Shown here piece by piece: positions 19,556 to 27,373 of a DNA stretch of 64,000 nt. The notes beneath the pieces were generated by a model. It saw only the letters and a program-made list of their open reading frames with translations, searched no databases and had not been told where the DNA came from. The number at the start of each line of letters is the position of its first letter. Positions within the stretch are counted from its first letter, which is position 1. The position numbers and the translations under genes are program-made. The stretch is taken from assembly GCA_022572355.1 (NCBI GenBank), contig JACZWC010000004.1, forward strand, positions 56,987 through 120,986. Direction: 5' to 3'. The stretch is from Bacteroidota bacterium. Its GTDB lineage: Bacteria; Bacteroidota; Bacteroidia; NORP154.

Positions 19556-19960
19556 AATCCGTTACAAGTTCAATTCAACAAGTACTTTGACACTCTTGCT
19601 GATTATCTAGAACATGTAAAACAAGATGACCCACAATATGAACATCGTGACGATTTTAGAGAGTTGGTAAACAACTTGTTAGTAATGTACCATAAACAAA
19701 AGACACCCAAAATGGGATTAATCAAAATTTATAAAACAATCGTTAGGCCAATTCAAAATCAAGTGATAGTGACAAATATTTTCAGAGCAGATAAATTAGG
19801 TAAGGAAATAGCCGAGTTGGGCAAAGATATTTCAGTTCAGTACGGTTATTTAAAAAAATTGACAATTGAGTTTCGGCTTGATTATAGGAAGTTCAGTGTA
19901 ATGGTGAAGGAATCGCAAGACAGGCTTGTAGAAGCAAGGGGGAAAATAAAGTGGGACTAA
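19556..19960 (+). pseudogene. Remnant reading frame without a start codon
   Basis: A protein-like frame follows a stop at 19553-19555 and continues for 134 codons to the stop at 19958-19960. It encodes a helical, Lys-rich product including QFNKYFDTLADYLEHVKQD near its N-terminal end. The first usable start codons are TTG at 19664 or ATG at 19685, but the 36 codons before them also look coding. I therefore read it as a 5'-truncated gene; a start by a rare codon or a sequencing error would be alternatives. It follows the effector gene by 15 bases. No family was recognised. Confidence 0.5.
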
Positions 19961-20063
19961 TGATACTGTCAAGCGGGGAATCCAAGCGGGGAATTGTCGG
20001 AAAAGGTTAGGTTTTGCACTCTTTTGCTAGTAAATAATTCCTATTTGAATCTGAACCAAAGTT

Positions 20064-20148
20064 CTTAAAATCCTGTGACCATTGCGGTCGTGCGGGTTCC
20101 TTGTCCGCCGAAGCGAAAGCGAAGGAGGGAAGTCCCGCTCCGGGTACA
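20064..20148 (+). repeat. 3' half of a tRNA-Leu(UAA)-like sequence, copy 1, with palindrome in the T-loop
   Basis: Starts at an anticodon loop CTTAAAA, then the TCCTG stem, a class II variable arm GACC-ATTGC-GGTC, the T-stem GCGGG...CCCGC and an acceptor end CTCCGGGTACA. The 5' half is absent: upstream bases do not supply the CAGGA needed for the anticodon stem. About 30 extra bases interrupt the T-loop. An 83/85-identical copy lies at 22436-22520. The pair could be attachment-site duplicates of an integrated element, or copies of a dispersed tRNA-derived repeat. Confidence 0.65.
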
Positions 20149-20163
20149 GATAAGAAGAAGCAG

Positions 20164-20195
20164 GAGCCTTGACGCATGTCAAGGCTCTTTTTATT
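20164..20195 (+). terminator. Rho-independent terminator
   Basis: Perfect 10-base stem GAGCCTTGAC (20164-20173) and GTCAAGGCTC (20178-20187) with a four-base loop, followed by TTTTTATTT. It lies 15 bases after the tRNA-Leu fragment, as expected for the original tRNA gene's terminator. Confidence 0.85.
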
Positions 20196-20211
20196 TGGAC
20201 GAGCTGCGTAA

Positions 20212-20235
20212 AGCCTGCCTGCCGGTAGGCAGGCT
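20212..20235. repeat. Dispersed palindrome, CCTGCCT...AGGCAGG family
   Basis: Nine-base arms AGCCTGCCT (20212-20220) and AGGCAGGCT (20227-20235) around GCCGGT. Same family as 10032-10051. Confidence 0.7.
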
Positions 20236-20254
20236 CCTGGTACTAAAGAGTATG

Positions 20255-20280
20255 AGCCAGAACGAAATTTCTGGCTTTTT
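20255..20280 (+). terminator. Second terminator-like hairpin
   Basis: AGCCAGAA (20255-20262) pairs with TTCTGGCT (20269-20276) across a six-base loop, followed by TTTT. It lies between the palindrome and the 3' end of the convergent Fic gene. Confidence 0.7.
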
Positions 20281-20306
20281 CACGCCTCGCTACCCTGCAA
20301 TATTAT

Positions 20307-21428
20307 TTACCCTTTGAGAATCCGAATCAAGTCATTGTTAACGTAAAATACTTCGCGCCCTTCTTTGTTTGAAGACAACACCCCTAATCGAACCAACTCT
20401 TTCATGTATTGGGTTAAAGTTGTTCTGCTTTTAGCTCCGGTAATTTCACCTACTAATTTCTGTTTGATGTATGGTTGAGAAAATAAAGCCAGATTCAATT
20501 CCAAACTATACCACCTCAATTTTTTCTGAACAAGTGAATATGTTGCATCCATTTGATTTAATATTTCATCTATAATTTGGTTGGTATGTTGAGCGGTATG
20601 CTTTACGGCAGTTAACATAAACAATATCCAGGGTTTCCATTCTTGCCGCTGTGTTACCCCTGACAAACAGTAGTAGTAATCATCCTTATTATCAATGATG
20701 TATTTACTTAAATACAATACGGGATGTGACAATAGCTTTTGATCTACTAAGTACAATAGATTGATCACCCTTCCTGTTCTTCCATTACCATCTGTAAACG
20801 GGTGAATCGCCTCAAATTGATAATGAGCAATCACCATCCTTATAAGTGGGTCAATCGCGTTATCATTGTTCATGAAATCAATCATGTTCTCAAGCTTTTC
20901 TTCAATTATTCCTTCTCCTCTCGGTGGAGTATAAATAATTTCTCCCGAATGGATTTCACTTTGGCCTCGTTTGATAACTATTTGGGATTGAGGTGGTCGA
21001 ATACCTTGTGTTGTGTCTTTAATTTTCTGAAATACCGTGATCACGGTACTAACATCTAATCCATTTGTTTCCTGCAGCGTTCTAAATCCCCCCCATAATG
21101 CTTCTCTATATCGCAAAACCTCTTTGGTTGCCGAGTTTGCTTCTTTTTCCTTGACCGAATCTGATACAGCTTTATATAACTCATCTTCAGTTGTAAAAAT
21201 ATTCTCAATTGCCGTGGAGCTTTGTGCCTCCTGTAATGTAATGGTGTTGATAAGCATTGATGGATTTGGAATACGTAAAATATTTGCATTCAGCTCAGCA
21301 AGGGCTCTTGATGTTAATCCCCATGTCTTAAGAATTTCTGTATCAATAATGCTTTCGGATATGGGTAAATCCGGCAGATTATTAAAGGGTATATTTCGAT
21401 CAAATGTGACCTTTCCTAATCTGTCCAT
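20307..21428 (-). CDS. Fic family protein with N-terminal inhibitory helix and C-terminal winged helix
   Basis: 373 residues. The core motif HPFTDGNGRTGR (H209 to R220) is a complete Fic active site, so transfer of AMP (or another nucleotide moiety) to a target hydroxyl is expected. The N-terminal part carries the inhibitory signature S71-x-x-x-E75-N76 within SSTAIENI, which places it among the class II, self-restrained Fic proteins. The flap segment GEIIYTPPRG precedes the core. A C-terminal DNA-binding-like winged helix (about 325-373, TGAKSRTTLTQYMKELVRLG) completes the common Fic_N/Fic/HTH layout. No antitoxin partner is adjacent. It lies between two tRNA-Leu-derived repeats, on the opposite strand to its neighbours, consistent with an accessory gene. 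Confidence 0.9.
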   Translation of the reverse strand: MDRLGKVTFDRNIPFNNLPDLPISESIIDTEILKTWGLTSRALAELNANILRIPNPSMLINTITLQEAQSSTAIENIFTTEDELYKAVSDSVKEKEANSATKEVLRYREALWGGFRTLQETNGLDVSTVITVFQKIKDTTQGIRPPQSQIVIKRGQSEIHSGEIIYTPPRGEGIIEEKLENMIDFMNNDNAIDPLIRMVIAHYQFEAIHPFTDGNGRTGRVINLLYLVDQKLLSHPVLYLSKYIIDNKDDYYYCLSGVTQRQEWKPWILFMLTAVKHTAQHTNQIIDEILNQMDATYSLVQKKLRWYSLELNLALFSQPYIKQKLVGEITGAKSRTTLTQYMKELVRLGVLSSNKEGREVFYVNNDLIRILKG

Positions 21429-21760
21429 GTTTTTGAGTTAATTGAACACATTGCAAATATATGTTCAGTTTTTGGATTAAACAACCTTAATGTTCACTTT
21501 TCTCTATTAACTGGACAAATAGACCCTTCGTGTACAATTGGCCATTGAAGCTCTTCCGTGTGATTGCTGTTCACTGGGCACACCAACGATCAAATTTTGA
21601 AAGACCACTATCTATCAGGGGCGTATATCGCCGACAACCTCGGGGACCTCTCTATATTCTGATATTTCGGTGGATAATGAGAACATTCAACCACAATCTT
21701 CCGTAAAATCTGATCGGAACAATTATTGTGGTGTATGACACATACTAGACCTGTCCCGTC
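21429..21760. other. Intergenic region between divergent genes
   Basis: About 330 bases between the Fic gene and the secreted-protein gene. It contains the 107-base diverged repeat at 21567-21673 and the left inverted repeat at 21753-21765. Nothing else is recognised. Confidence 0.5.
21567..21673 (+). repeat. 107-base diverged repeat, copy 1 (possible Rhs-core remnant)
   Basis: Aligns without gaps to 22610-22716, with roughly three quarters of positions identical by hand count. Read from 21567 it translates as LFTGHTNDQ...HYLSGAYIADNLGDLSIF before a stop. This follows the spacing of the Rhs-repeat core hallmark (TGH..D......Y....Y....LG), though several key residues are lost. Confidence 0.4.
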
Positions 21761-21765
21761 ATGTT
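21753..21765. repeat. 13-base inverted repeat, left copy
   Basis: GTCCCGTCATGTT, which includes the start codon of the gene at 21761. Its exact reverse complement lies at 22282-22294, 12 bases after that gene's stop codon, so the gene is framed like a cassette. Confidence 0.6.
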
Positions 21766-22270
21766 AAGAATCCTTACCCTATTATTATTCTGTTTTGTTT
21801 GGCTTACGAGCCACAGCCAGCATTGTGGTTGGGACTTTGCTGCGATCATCGTTTTAAAAGTTAATTCAGGTGATAGCGCTTCGACCATTACCGGTCTCAA
21901 GATCACTCTAATAGATTCTACAGAAAAATGTATAGACACATATTACTGGAGTGATACATGCAGATACTTAAAACAAAATACGCCAACAGCCGATAACGAC
22001 GCGGTTAGAGCTCATACAGCATGGTATAAGGGAAGGCCAAGTTTCTGGTTTGCAAAAGATTACTATGTTCTTGTTTTTAGCTATAAAAGGCTACGGGATT
22101 ACGGGCCAATAAGGGTAAGAATTGAGGATACAGATGGTGAGAAAAATCAGGGACCATTCAAAAGCACTATAATTGATATTGAAAACGACAAACAGTTCGG
22201 TCTATGCACGAATAGTAGTTGGGATAGAATAAAACCTATTGAGATTACGCTTAGCCTCGTGGCAAAATGA
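21761..22270 (+). CDS. Small secreted protein of unknown function
   Basis: 169 residues. A signal peptide spans residues 1-20 (MLRILTLL... ending SHSQ), then a mature start HCGWDF and a beta-rich domain with four further cysteines. I recognise the HCGWDFAAIIV opening as a style of small exported Bacteroidetes proteins but know no function for it. The start codon lies inside a 13-base inverted repeat whose partner follows the stop codon, so the gene may move as a unit. It sits between two diverged 107-base repeats and inside the tRNA-Leu repeat pair, all signs of an accessory locus. Confidence 0.65.
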   Translation: MLRILTLLLFCFVWLTSHSQHCGWDFAAIIVLKVNSGDSASTITGLKITLIDSTEKCIDTYYWSDTCRYLKQNTPTADNDAVRAHTAWYKGRPSFWFAKDYYVLVFSYKRLRDYGPIRVRIEDTDGEKNQGPFKSTIIDIENDKQFGLCTNSSWDRIKPIEITLSLVAK

Positions 22271-22281
22271 ACTTAAGCTAA

Positions 22282-22294
22282 AACATGACGGGAC
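22282..22294. repeat. 13-base inverted repeat, right copy
   Basis: AACATGACGGGAC, exact reverse complement of 21753-21765, located just after the stop codon of the secreted-protein gene. Confidence 0.6.
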
Positions 22295-22435
22295 GATGCT
22301 GGTAGTAGAACAGATGTCACAGGTTAGGTCATATTAAAAACAGGTGTGCGCTTTTGGTGCGCGATAATGCGCCCAAATGCTCCGTTTTGTTCGATTTTGT
22401 TCCGTTTTGCTTAACAATGTAGCCGTTTCGAGGTG

Positions 22436-22520
22436 CTTAAAATCCTGTTGCCATTGCGGTCGTGCGGGTTCCTTGTCCGCCGAAGCGAAAGCGAAGGAGG
22501 GAAGTCCCGCTCCGGGTACA
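22436..22520 (+). repeat. 3' half of a tRNA-Leu(UAA)-like sequence, copy 2
   Basis: Identical to 20064-20148 except for two bases in the variable arm, including the same interruption of the T-loop. The 5' tRNA half is again missing, and here no terminator follows. The two copies are direct repeats separated by about 2.3 kb carrying the Fic and secreted-protein genes. Confidence 0.65.
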
Positions 22521-22609
22521 AAAATAGTTTGGAGTTTGAGTATTGAGCGCGAGCGAAATACGAATACAACAAACTGTTTTCCCCCTCTAGACTCACACTC
22601 GCACTCAAA

Positions 22610-22716
22610 CTGTTCACGGGGCACACCCATGATCAGGAGCGGAAGGATCATTAGCTATCAAGCGCTTATCTCGACGGCAACCTTGGCGACTTTTCTATTT
22701 TCTGAAACTTCCGTGG
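22610..22716 (+). repeat. 107-base diverged repeat, copy 2 (possible Rhs-core remnant)
   Basis: Same length as copy 1 at 21567-21673. It translates as LFTGHTHDQERKDH, a stop, then LSSAYLDGNLGDFSIF. Both copies are broken and lie just upstream of a plus-strand gene, so a conserved leader is an alternative to a decayed Rhs 3' end. Confidence 0.4.
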
Positions 22717-22747
22717 CCTGACTTAAGCGAATCACTATATTAGTGAT

Positions 22748-24316
22748 GTGGTAAGACTATACTTTATAGCACTTTCTTTATTTTGGTTAATCTCTGGTGA
22801 TACCATTGGTCAATTTGCTGACCAGTCCTACTACCTGATTGACTCTTTGAAATTAAATGCATTGAGCGAGAATGACCGCTACATACTCGACTCTGCTTTA
22901 ACGTTGTACCATAAAGCTACGCACGATACGGATAAAATTATTGCGGTAAATATAATAGCAGAAGAATGCTGGGATGATAGGCTTTGGTTGAGATACAATG
23001 GGTGGGTTTATGATTATATAGAAGGGCATCTTGCCAACCGCCCATCAGACACTACAAATAAATTTTATTTGATAGCAAAAGCTAATGCACTAAACAATTT
23101 TGGGTATTTCTATAAGTATCGGGGAGAATTTGTCAAAGCATCTGCATATTACAATGCCAGCATCAACATTCAAGAAAAGATAGGTGACACAGAGGGTTTA
23201 GCAAACACCTTAAACAACCTGGGGGCTATTTACGATAATATAGGTGCTGTAGAGAAATCATTCGAGTATTATGATCGAAGTTTAATAATCAATACTGAAT
23301 ATGGTTACAATAGCGGCATCGCCACAAACTTAAACAATATTGGAGGTCTGCATGAGGATCAAGGCAATATAGAAGAAGCACTTGAATATTACTTCAAGAG
23401 TTTGAGCATAGATGAAAAAATTAAAAACAGACAAGAGCAAGCTATTACACTAAATAATATCGGCGTTATTTATTACAAAACAGGTGATTTTTCCAAGGCT
23501 ATGGAGTATTCTAGAAAAAGCCTAAACATACGCGAGGAAACAGGAGACAAATTAGGGGTGTCGCAATGTTTAAATAATATTGGTTTCTATTATGATAAAA
23601 TTGGTGATAATGCTAAAGCTTTGGAATATTGTATCAGGAGTTTAAAAATACGTGAAGATATCGGGGCTAAATCCGCTACTGCTATTTCTCTTTATAACAT
23701 AGGATCTTTTTACTTAGATAACGACGAACTCACTAATTCAATGAATTATGCCAATCGCTGTATGACATTATCAAATCAACTCGGCTACCCCAAGTTAATT
23801 GGAAGTGCTGCAAGTTTATTAAATAGAATTGCCAAGAAGTCTGGAAATTTCAAAGAAGCTCTTGCAATGTGGGAACTGCACATCCAAATGAGAGATTCCA
23901 TCAAAAACAAAACCAATCAAAAAGCAGCTATTCGTCAACAAACAAAGTATGAGTTTGAGAAGGCTCAACTTGTCAAGGAACAGGAAGAAATAGAGACCAC
24001 ACGGATTGAAGCTGAGGTGACAGCAAGGAGAGATAACCTGCAATACTCTGTAATCCTCATTGCTATTCTTGTCCTATTGGGGGGGGTGTTATCGCTGGGT
24101 TTTATGAAAGTAAGCACCAGAATGGCCGAGGGTATCACTTTCTTCTCCTTCCTCATATTGTTTGAGTTCTTTCTTGTGCTCGCAGACCCATACATCGACG
24201 ACTGGTCAGGTGGGGCACCTGGCTTTAAACTACTATTTAACGCAGGTATAGCCGCTTTAATATTTCCAATGCACGCGTTCTTTGAAGCTAAGCTGAAACG
24301 CAGACTGGCTAAATAA
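22748..24316 (+). CDS. TPR-repeat membrane protein
   Basis: 522 residues starting with GTG; an ATG two bases upstream is out of frame and stops at once. An N-terminal signal/anchor segment (about 1-22) is followed by at least six tetratricopeptide repeats (about 105-365) with the pattern LNNIG..Y...G....A..Y...SL.I, then a Glu/Arg-rich coiled coil (about 390-432), a transmembrane helix (about 436-460) and two or three further hydrophobic segments to the C-terminus. The N-terminal half is like Bacteroidetes TPR sensor kinases and LuxR-type regulators, but there is no kinase, cyclase or DNA-binding domain; membrane helices take their place. Probably a scaffold or sensor for an unknown partner. 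Confidence 0.75.
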   Translation: MVRLYFIALSLFWLISGDTIGQFADQSYYLIDSLKLNALSENDRYILDSALTLYHKATHDTDKIIAVNIIAEECWDDRLWLRYNGWVYDYIEGHLANRPSDTTNKFYLIAKANALNNFGYFYKYRGEFVKASAYYNASINIQEKIGDTEGLANTLNNLGAIYDNIGAVEKSFEYYDRSLIINTEYGYNSGIATNLNNIGGLHEDQGNIEEALEYYFKSLSIDEKIKNRQEQAITLNNIGVIYYKTGDFSKAMEYSRKSLNIREETGDKLGVSQCLNNIGFYYDKIGDNAKALEYCIRSLKIREDIGAKSATAISLYNIGSFYLDNDELTNSMNYANRCMTLSNQLGYPKLIGSAASLLNRIAKKSGNFKEALAMWELHIQMRDSIKNKTNQKAAIRQQTKYEFEKAQLVKEQEEIETTRIEAEVTARRDNLQYSVILIAILVLLGGVLSLGFMKVSTRMAEGITFFSFLILFEFFLVLADPYIDDWSGGAPGFKLLFNAGIAALIFPMHAFFEAKLKRRLAK

Positions 24317-24397
24317 GAAACGAATACCTTCTTACATCAACGGCCTCTTATTATTCTTAGTTTCCATGCAAGACTTGCAATTTATCTGCAAACTCAG

Positions 24398-25285
24398 GTG
24401 TCAAACGAGTTGATGATTAGATCATCCAAATCCCTGACTTTACTCATCTCCCATCAGGTAACCATCTTATTTATGCAAATCATAGGTATATTTGTTTTCC
24501 ATTACCCGGTTATGTTCGCATTCGACGACAATAAGGCAAGCGATGTTATAAAAATAAGAAGGGAAGTGGTGTTCCTGATGTTTTCAGGCGTGTTTCTGGG
24601 ATCCCTCACCATGCTCAACATTCTTGGGATATCGAGGTTCCTGGACTTATCATTCACCATTTTTGGTACGACGGTACCATTTAAATTAGCGGTGGGTGTA
24701 CTGGCTTATCCCATTACTTTTTTATGTACGGATTTTATATCTGAACTCTTTGGCAAGAGACGCGCCAACCTGGTAGTTTGGATTGGATTGGTATTGAATA
24801 TTTGGGTACTGTTCATCATATGGCTCGGTGGCGTACTCCCTCCACACCCCGAAATGGACCCTGCAACGGGCTTACCCATAATGGGTAGCGAAGGCCGGGT
24901 GTTCTTTGAGATCCGCTTATTGACGTTTGGTGCCACAACCGCCTCCATGGTAGCATACCTGACAGCCCAGTTTGTGGACGTTCGTATTTTTCATTTCTTA
25001 AAAAAACTGACAAAGGGCAAACACCTCTGGATAAGGAATAATGGGTCGACCCTGATAAGTCAATTGATCGACTCAATAGCTGTCATTCTGATTACCCATT
25101 ACTACGCCCACGCATTGCCAATTACTGATGGTGAATCCATTTCACAGCAATTAATGGTGTATATCCTTTCTGGATACATTTTCAAATTAACCGTCGCCCT
25201 GCTGGATACGATTCCGTTTTACATAGGCACTCATCTACTCTCGAAATACCTGGCTATTGATACGGCTTCAGGAGAAGTCCCATAA
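24398..25285 (+). CDS. yhhQ: Queuosine precursor transporter (YhhQ/VUT family)
   Basis: 295 residues with six or more hydrophobic segments. Family landmarks: the AYPITFLCTDFISELFGK segment, with acidic residues inside a membrane helix, then TAQFVDVRIFHFLKKLT, and the SQLIDS segment before the last helices. Members import queuosine precursors (preQ0/preQ1 or queuine) through the inner membrane. It is somewhat longer than the E. coli protein because of a longer N-terminus and an insert around residues 140-160. The start may be GTG 24398 or ATG 24413. It converges with the Kdo transferase gene and has no queuosine-synthesis neighbour here. Confidence 0.85.
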   Translation: MSNELMIRSSKSLTLLISHQVTILFMQIIGIFVFHYPVMFAFDDNKASDVIKIRREVVFLMFSGVFLGSLTMLNILGISRFLDLSFTIFGTTVPFKLAVGVLAYPITFLCTDFISELFGKRRANLVVWIGLVLNIWVLFIIWLGGVLPPHPEMDPATGLPIMGSEGRVFFEIRLLTFGATTASMVAYLTAQFVDVRIFHFLKKLTKGKHLWIRNNGSTLISQLIDSIAVILITHYYAHALPITDGESISQQLMVYILSGYIFKLTVALLDTIPFYIGTHLLSKYLAIDTASGEVP

Positions 25286-25343
25286 GGGGCTTGAGGTAAA
25301 TAAAGGCCCTTTGACTTAGCAGCAATATCTTTCATTGCTCCAG

Positions 25344-26597
25344 TTATTGCCTGTTCTCCGGATTGGCAAACATTGGAATTGACCCTAAAATTTTATCCGT
25401 TGCACCCGTATTCTTGTTGACATATGTTTTGCTAATTTCTGAAGCAATTTTTATTATATATGGGTCTGCCAGCAAAAACCTCACTTTTCTTTTCAACTCA
25501 TCGAAATTGGAAATGCTAAATGCACCCCCATCGGAGATAAGTTCACCTGCCTCCTTAAATTTTTTATGATCAGGGCCAAAAATTATTGGTTTCCCATACA
25601 CGGCGGGTTCCAGAATATTGTGCAGTCCCGAACCGAAAGCGCCTCCAACATATACAATTGACGCATACCTGTATATACTGGAAAGCAGCCCCATATTATC
25701 AATTATCAGCACCTTGTATTTATCCATCGCCTGTGATTTTGCTTCTGAATATCGAACTGACGCCACTTGAAGAGAATCCTCAAGCCTCTTTATGTTGGTT
25801 TGGCTTATCTCGTGAGGCGCTATCACATACTTTAGATCGAGATCGCTTGTGTTAATAAGCCGAACCAGCGATTCTTCATCTTCTTTCCAGGTGCTCCCGG
25901 CTATTAACAGTTTACTATCGCCTTTGAAATGATCCAGCACAGGAAGATCCATCACCTCCTGGCTATTGGCTTTTACCCTATCGAATCGCGTATCGCCTGC
26001 CACGGAAACGGCATCAACTCCCAATTCAGATATCTTCGATTTGGACTCTTCGTCCTGAACGTAGATATGAGAGAACATCTTCAACACTTCTACAAAGAAA
26101 CTTCCGTACCATTTAAAGAAAACCTGGTCTTCCCTGAAGATGGCTGAAATACAATAGAGGGGAATTTCTTTTTGGCGCACAGCGTTTAGGTGATGATACC
26201 AAAACTCATATTTTACAAAAAACACCAATTTAGGACTCACCACCTCTATGAATTCCCTGGCGTTTCTTCCTGTATCTTTTGGTAAATAACAAATGTAATC
26301 CGCAAAGGCGTAGTCTTTTCTCACCTCATATCCTGAAGGCGAAAAGAATGAAATCAAAATCTTGTATTGAGGATAGTCTGCCTTTATTCGCTCTATAATT
26401 GGCCTGCCCTGCTCAAACTCGCCAAGGGATGCACAGTGAAACCAGATAATTTCGTCTCCAATTGAGATTTGCTTTTTGAGCTTATCGATGATTCCTTTTC
26501 TGCCGGCAATCCATTTCGAGGCTTTCTTATTAAATGGTGAATATATATTTACAGCCAGGTGGTAAAAAAACAGGAGAATGTCATAAATAAGCACCAT
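25344..26597 (-). CDS. waaA: 3-deoxy-D-manno-octulosonic acid (Kdo) transferase
   Basis: 417 residues. Transfers Kdo from CMP-Kdo to lipid A precursor at the inner membrane. An N-terminal membrane anchor (about 1-20) is followed by FHCASLGEFEQG, the acceptor-side motif with the catalytic Glu, then YPQYKILISFFSPSG. The C-terminal GT-B half includes VAGDTRFDRV, LIAGSTWKEDE, VYVGGAFGSGLHNILEP and YGKPIIFGP, all typical of WaaA. I chose ATG 26597, two bases after the stop of the upstream gene; a longer frame to 26651 would overlap that gene and has no conserved residues. Co-transcribed with the outer-membrane protein gene upstream. Confidence 0.92.
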   Translation of the reverse strand: MVLIYDILLFFYHLAVNIYSPFNKKASKWIAGRKGIIDKLKKQISIGDEIIWFHCASLGEFEQGRPIIERIKADYPQYKILISFFSPSGYEVRKDYAFADYICYLPKDTGRNAREFIEVVSPKLVFFVKYEFWYHHLNAVRQKEIPLYCISAIFREDQVFFKWYGSFFVEVLKMFSHIYVQDEESKSKISELGVDAVSVAGDTRFDRVKANSQEVMDLPVLDHFKGDSKLLIAGSTWKEDEESLVRLINTSDLDLKYVIAPHEISQTNIKRLEDSLQVASVRYSEAKSQAMDKYKVLIIDNMGLLSSIYRYASIVYVGGAFGSGLHNILEPAVYGKPIIFGPDHKKFKEAGELISDGGAFSISNFDELKRKVRFLLADPYIIKIASEISKTYVNKNTGATDKILGSIPMFANPENRQ

Positions 26598-26599
26598 CA

Positions 26600-27373
26600 C
26601 TAATAGAAATAATACTCGTCCGGCACCTTCTTGTACAGAGGCAGAATCCATACAAATTTAAAGCCCGTCATAATATCGAGTCGCTTTTCATTGTCTTCTT
26701 TTCCTGTATCATAATTAAATCCACGCCTGTTTGTTGTCCAGGCCTGTACTGAAGTCATACCAATATAAAAATTGATCAATCTTCTATTGCTTAGAAAGAG
26801 ATACCCAATTGATTCCATTACAGCAAACCCGTTAGAGAGTCTGTCATACCCTTTTTTATAATCCCCCTGTAGTGCAGCGGCATTACTTTCAATTCTTATC
26901 TTATGCTGAAGAAATCCGGGGCCTATTGAAAATACAAATCCTGAATTGGGGTTGAGGCTCAGTTTGATCTTGGTAAGCGGTATTTTGGGAATTATCACGC
27001 CCAATGTTAAAAAAAGTGAATATCCCCTTTCAAATATATCTGTTTCTGAGGGTGTTCCATCTTCACCTATGATAAAGCCCTTTTCTGTTCTCAGTCCATC
27101 GAGAATTTCGTATTGCTTCACATTTTTACCAAAAATGTAATTATACATCAGCCTGATTTTCAAATTGGACTTCAACTTAACAGCAAAACTTCCTCCAATC
27201 GTAGAGTTTTCACCAAATCTATTGACCAGATCTCCGCCCGGCCAATTGTATGAGTATGATATTCCGATCATAAAAGTAGCAACGGCGGAATCTTTAATGC
27301 TCACCTGTGCTTTTACCGGAAAAATATGGGAAAAGGAAAACAGGACAATAACTATCGCTACAATCTTCTTCAT
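26600..27373 (-). CDS. Predicted outer-membrane beta-barrel protein
   Basis: 257 residues. A signal peptide spans residues 1-23 (MKKIVAIV... ending KAQ). The rest alternates polar and hydrophobic residues in short strands, such as NLKIRLMYNYIFG and LINFYIGMTSVQAW, and the chain ends in KVPDEYYFY with a terminal aromatic, as expected of outer-membrane barrels. No function is known. It is two bases from waaA on the same strand, so the pair is an operon, which could hint at an envelope role. Confidence 0.65.
   Translation of the reverse strand: MKKIVAIVIVLFSFSHIFPVKAQVSIKDSAVATFMIGISYSYNWPGGDLVNRFGENSTIGGSFAVKLKSNLKIRLMYNYIFGKNVKQYEILDGLRTEKGFIIGEDGTPSETDIFERGYSLFLTLGVIIPKIPLTKIKLSLNPNSGFVFSIGPGFLQHKIRIESNAAALQGDYKKGYDRLSNGFAVMESIGYLFLSNRRLINFYIGMTSVQAWTTNRRGFNYDTGKEDNEKRLDIMTGFKFVWILPLYKKVPDEYYFY

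Larger units (their letters stand above)
22271..22747. other. Non-coding repeat-rich region
   Basis: About 480 bases made mostly of repeats: the right 13-base inverted repeat (22282-22294), tRNA-Leu fragment copy 2 (22436-22520) and the second 107-base repeat (22610-22716). Open frames crossing these repeats on both strands have no credible protein features and are rejected. Confidence 0.6.

Noticed and set aside
20064..20148. Functional tRNA-Leu gene
   Set aside because: The 5' acceptor, D-arm and anticodon 5' stem are absent and the T-loop is interrupted, so it cannot fold as a tRNA.
20075..20317. 80-codon plus-strand frame over the tRNA fragment, terminators and palindrome
   Set aside because: It consists of RNA-derived and repeat sequence, including two terminator hairpins.
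22334..22721. Several overlapping frames on both strands
   Set aside because: They translate the tRNA-Leu fragment and repeats; composition is not protein-like.
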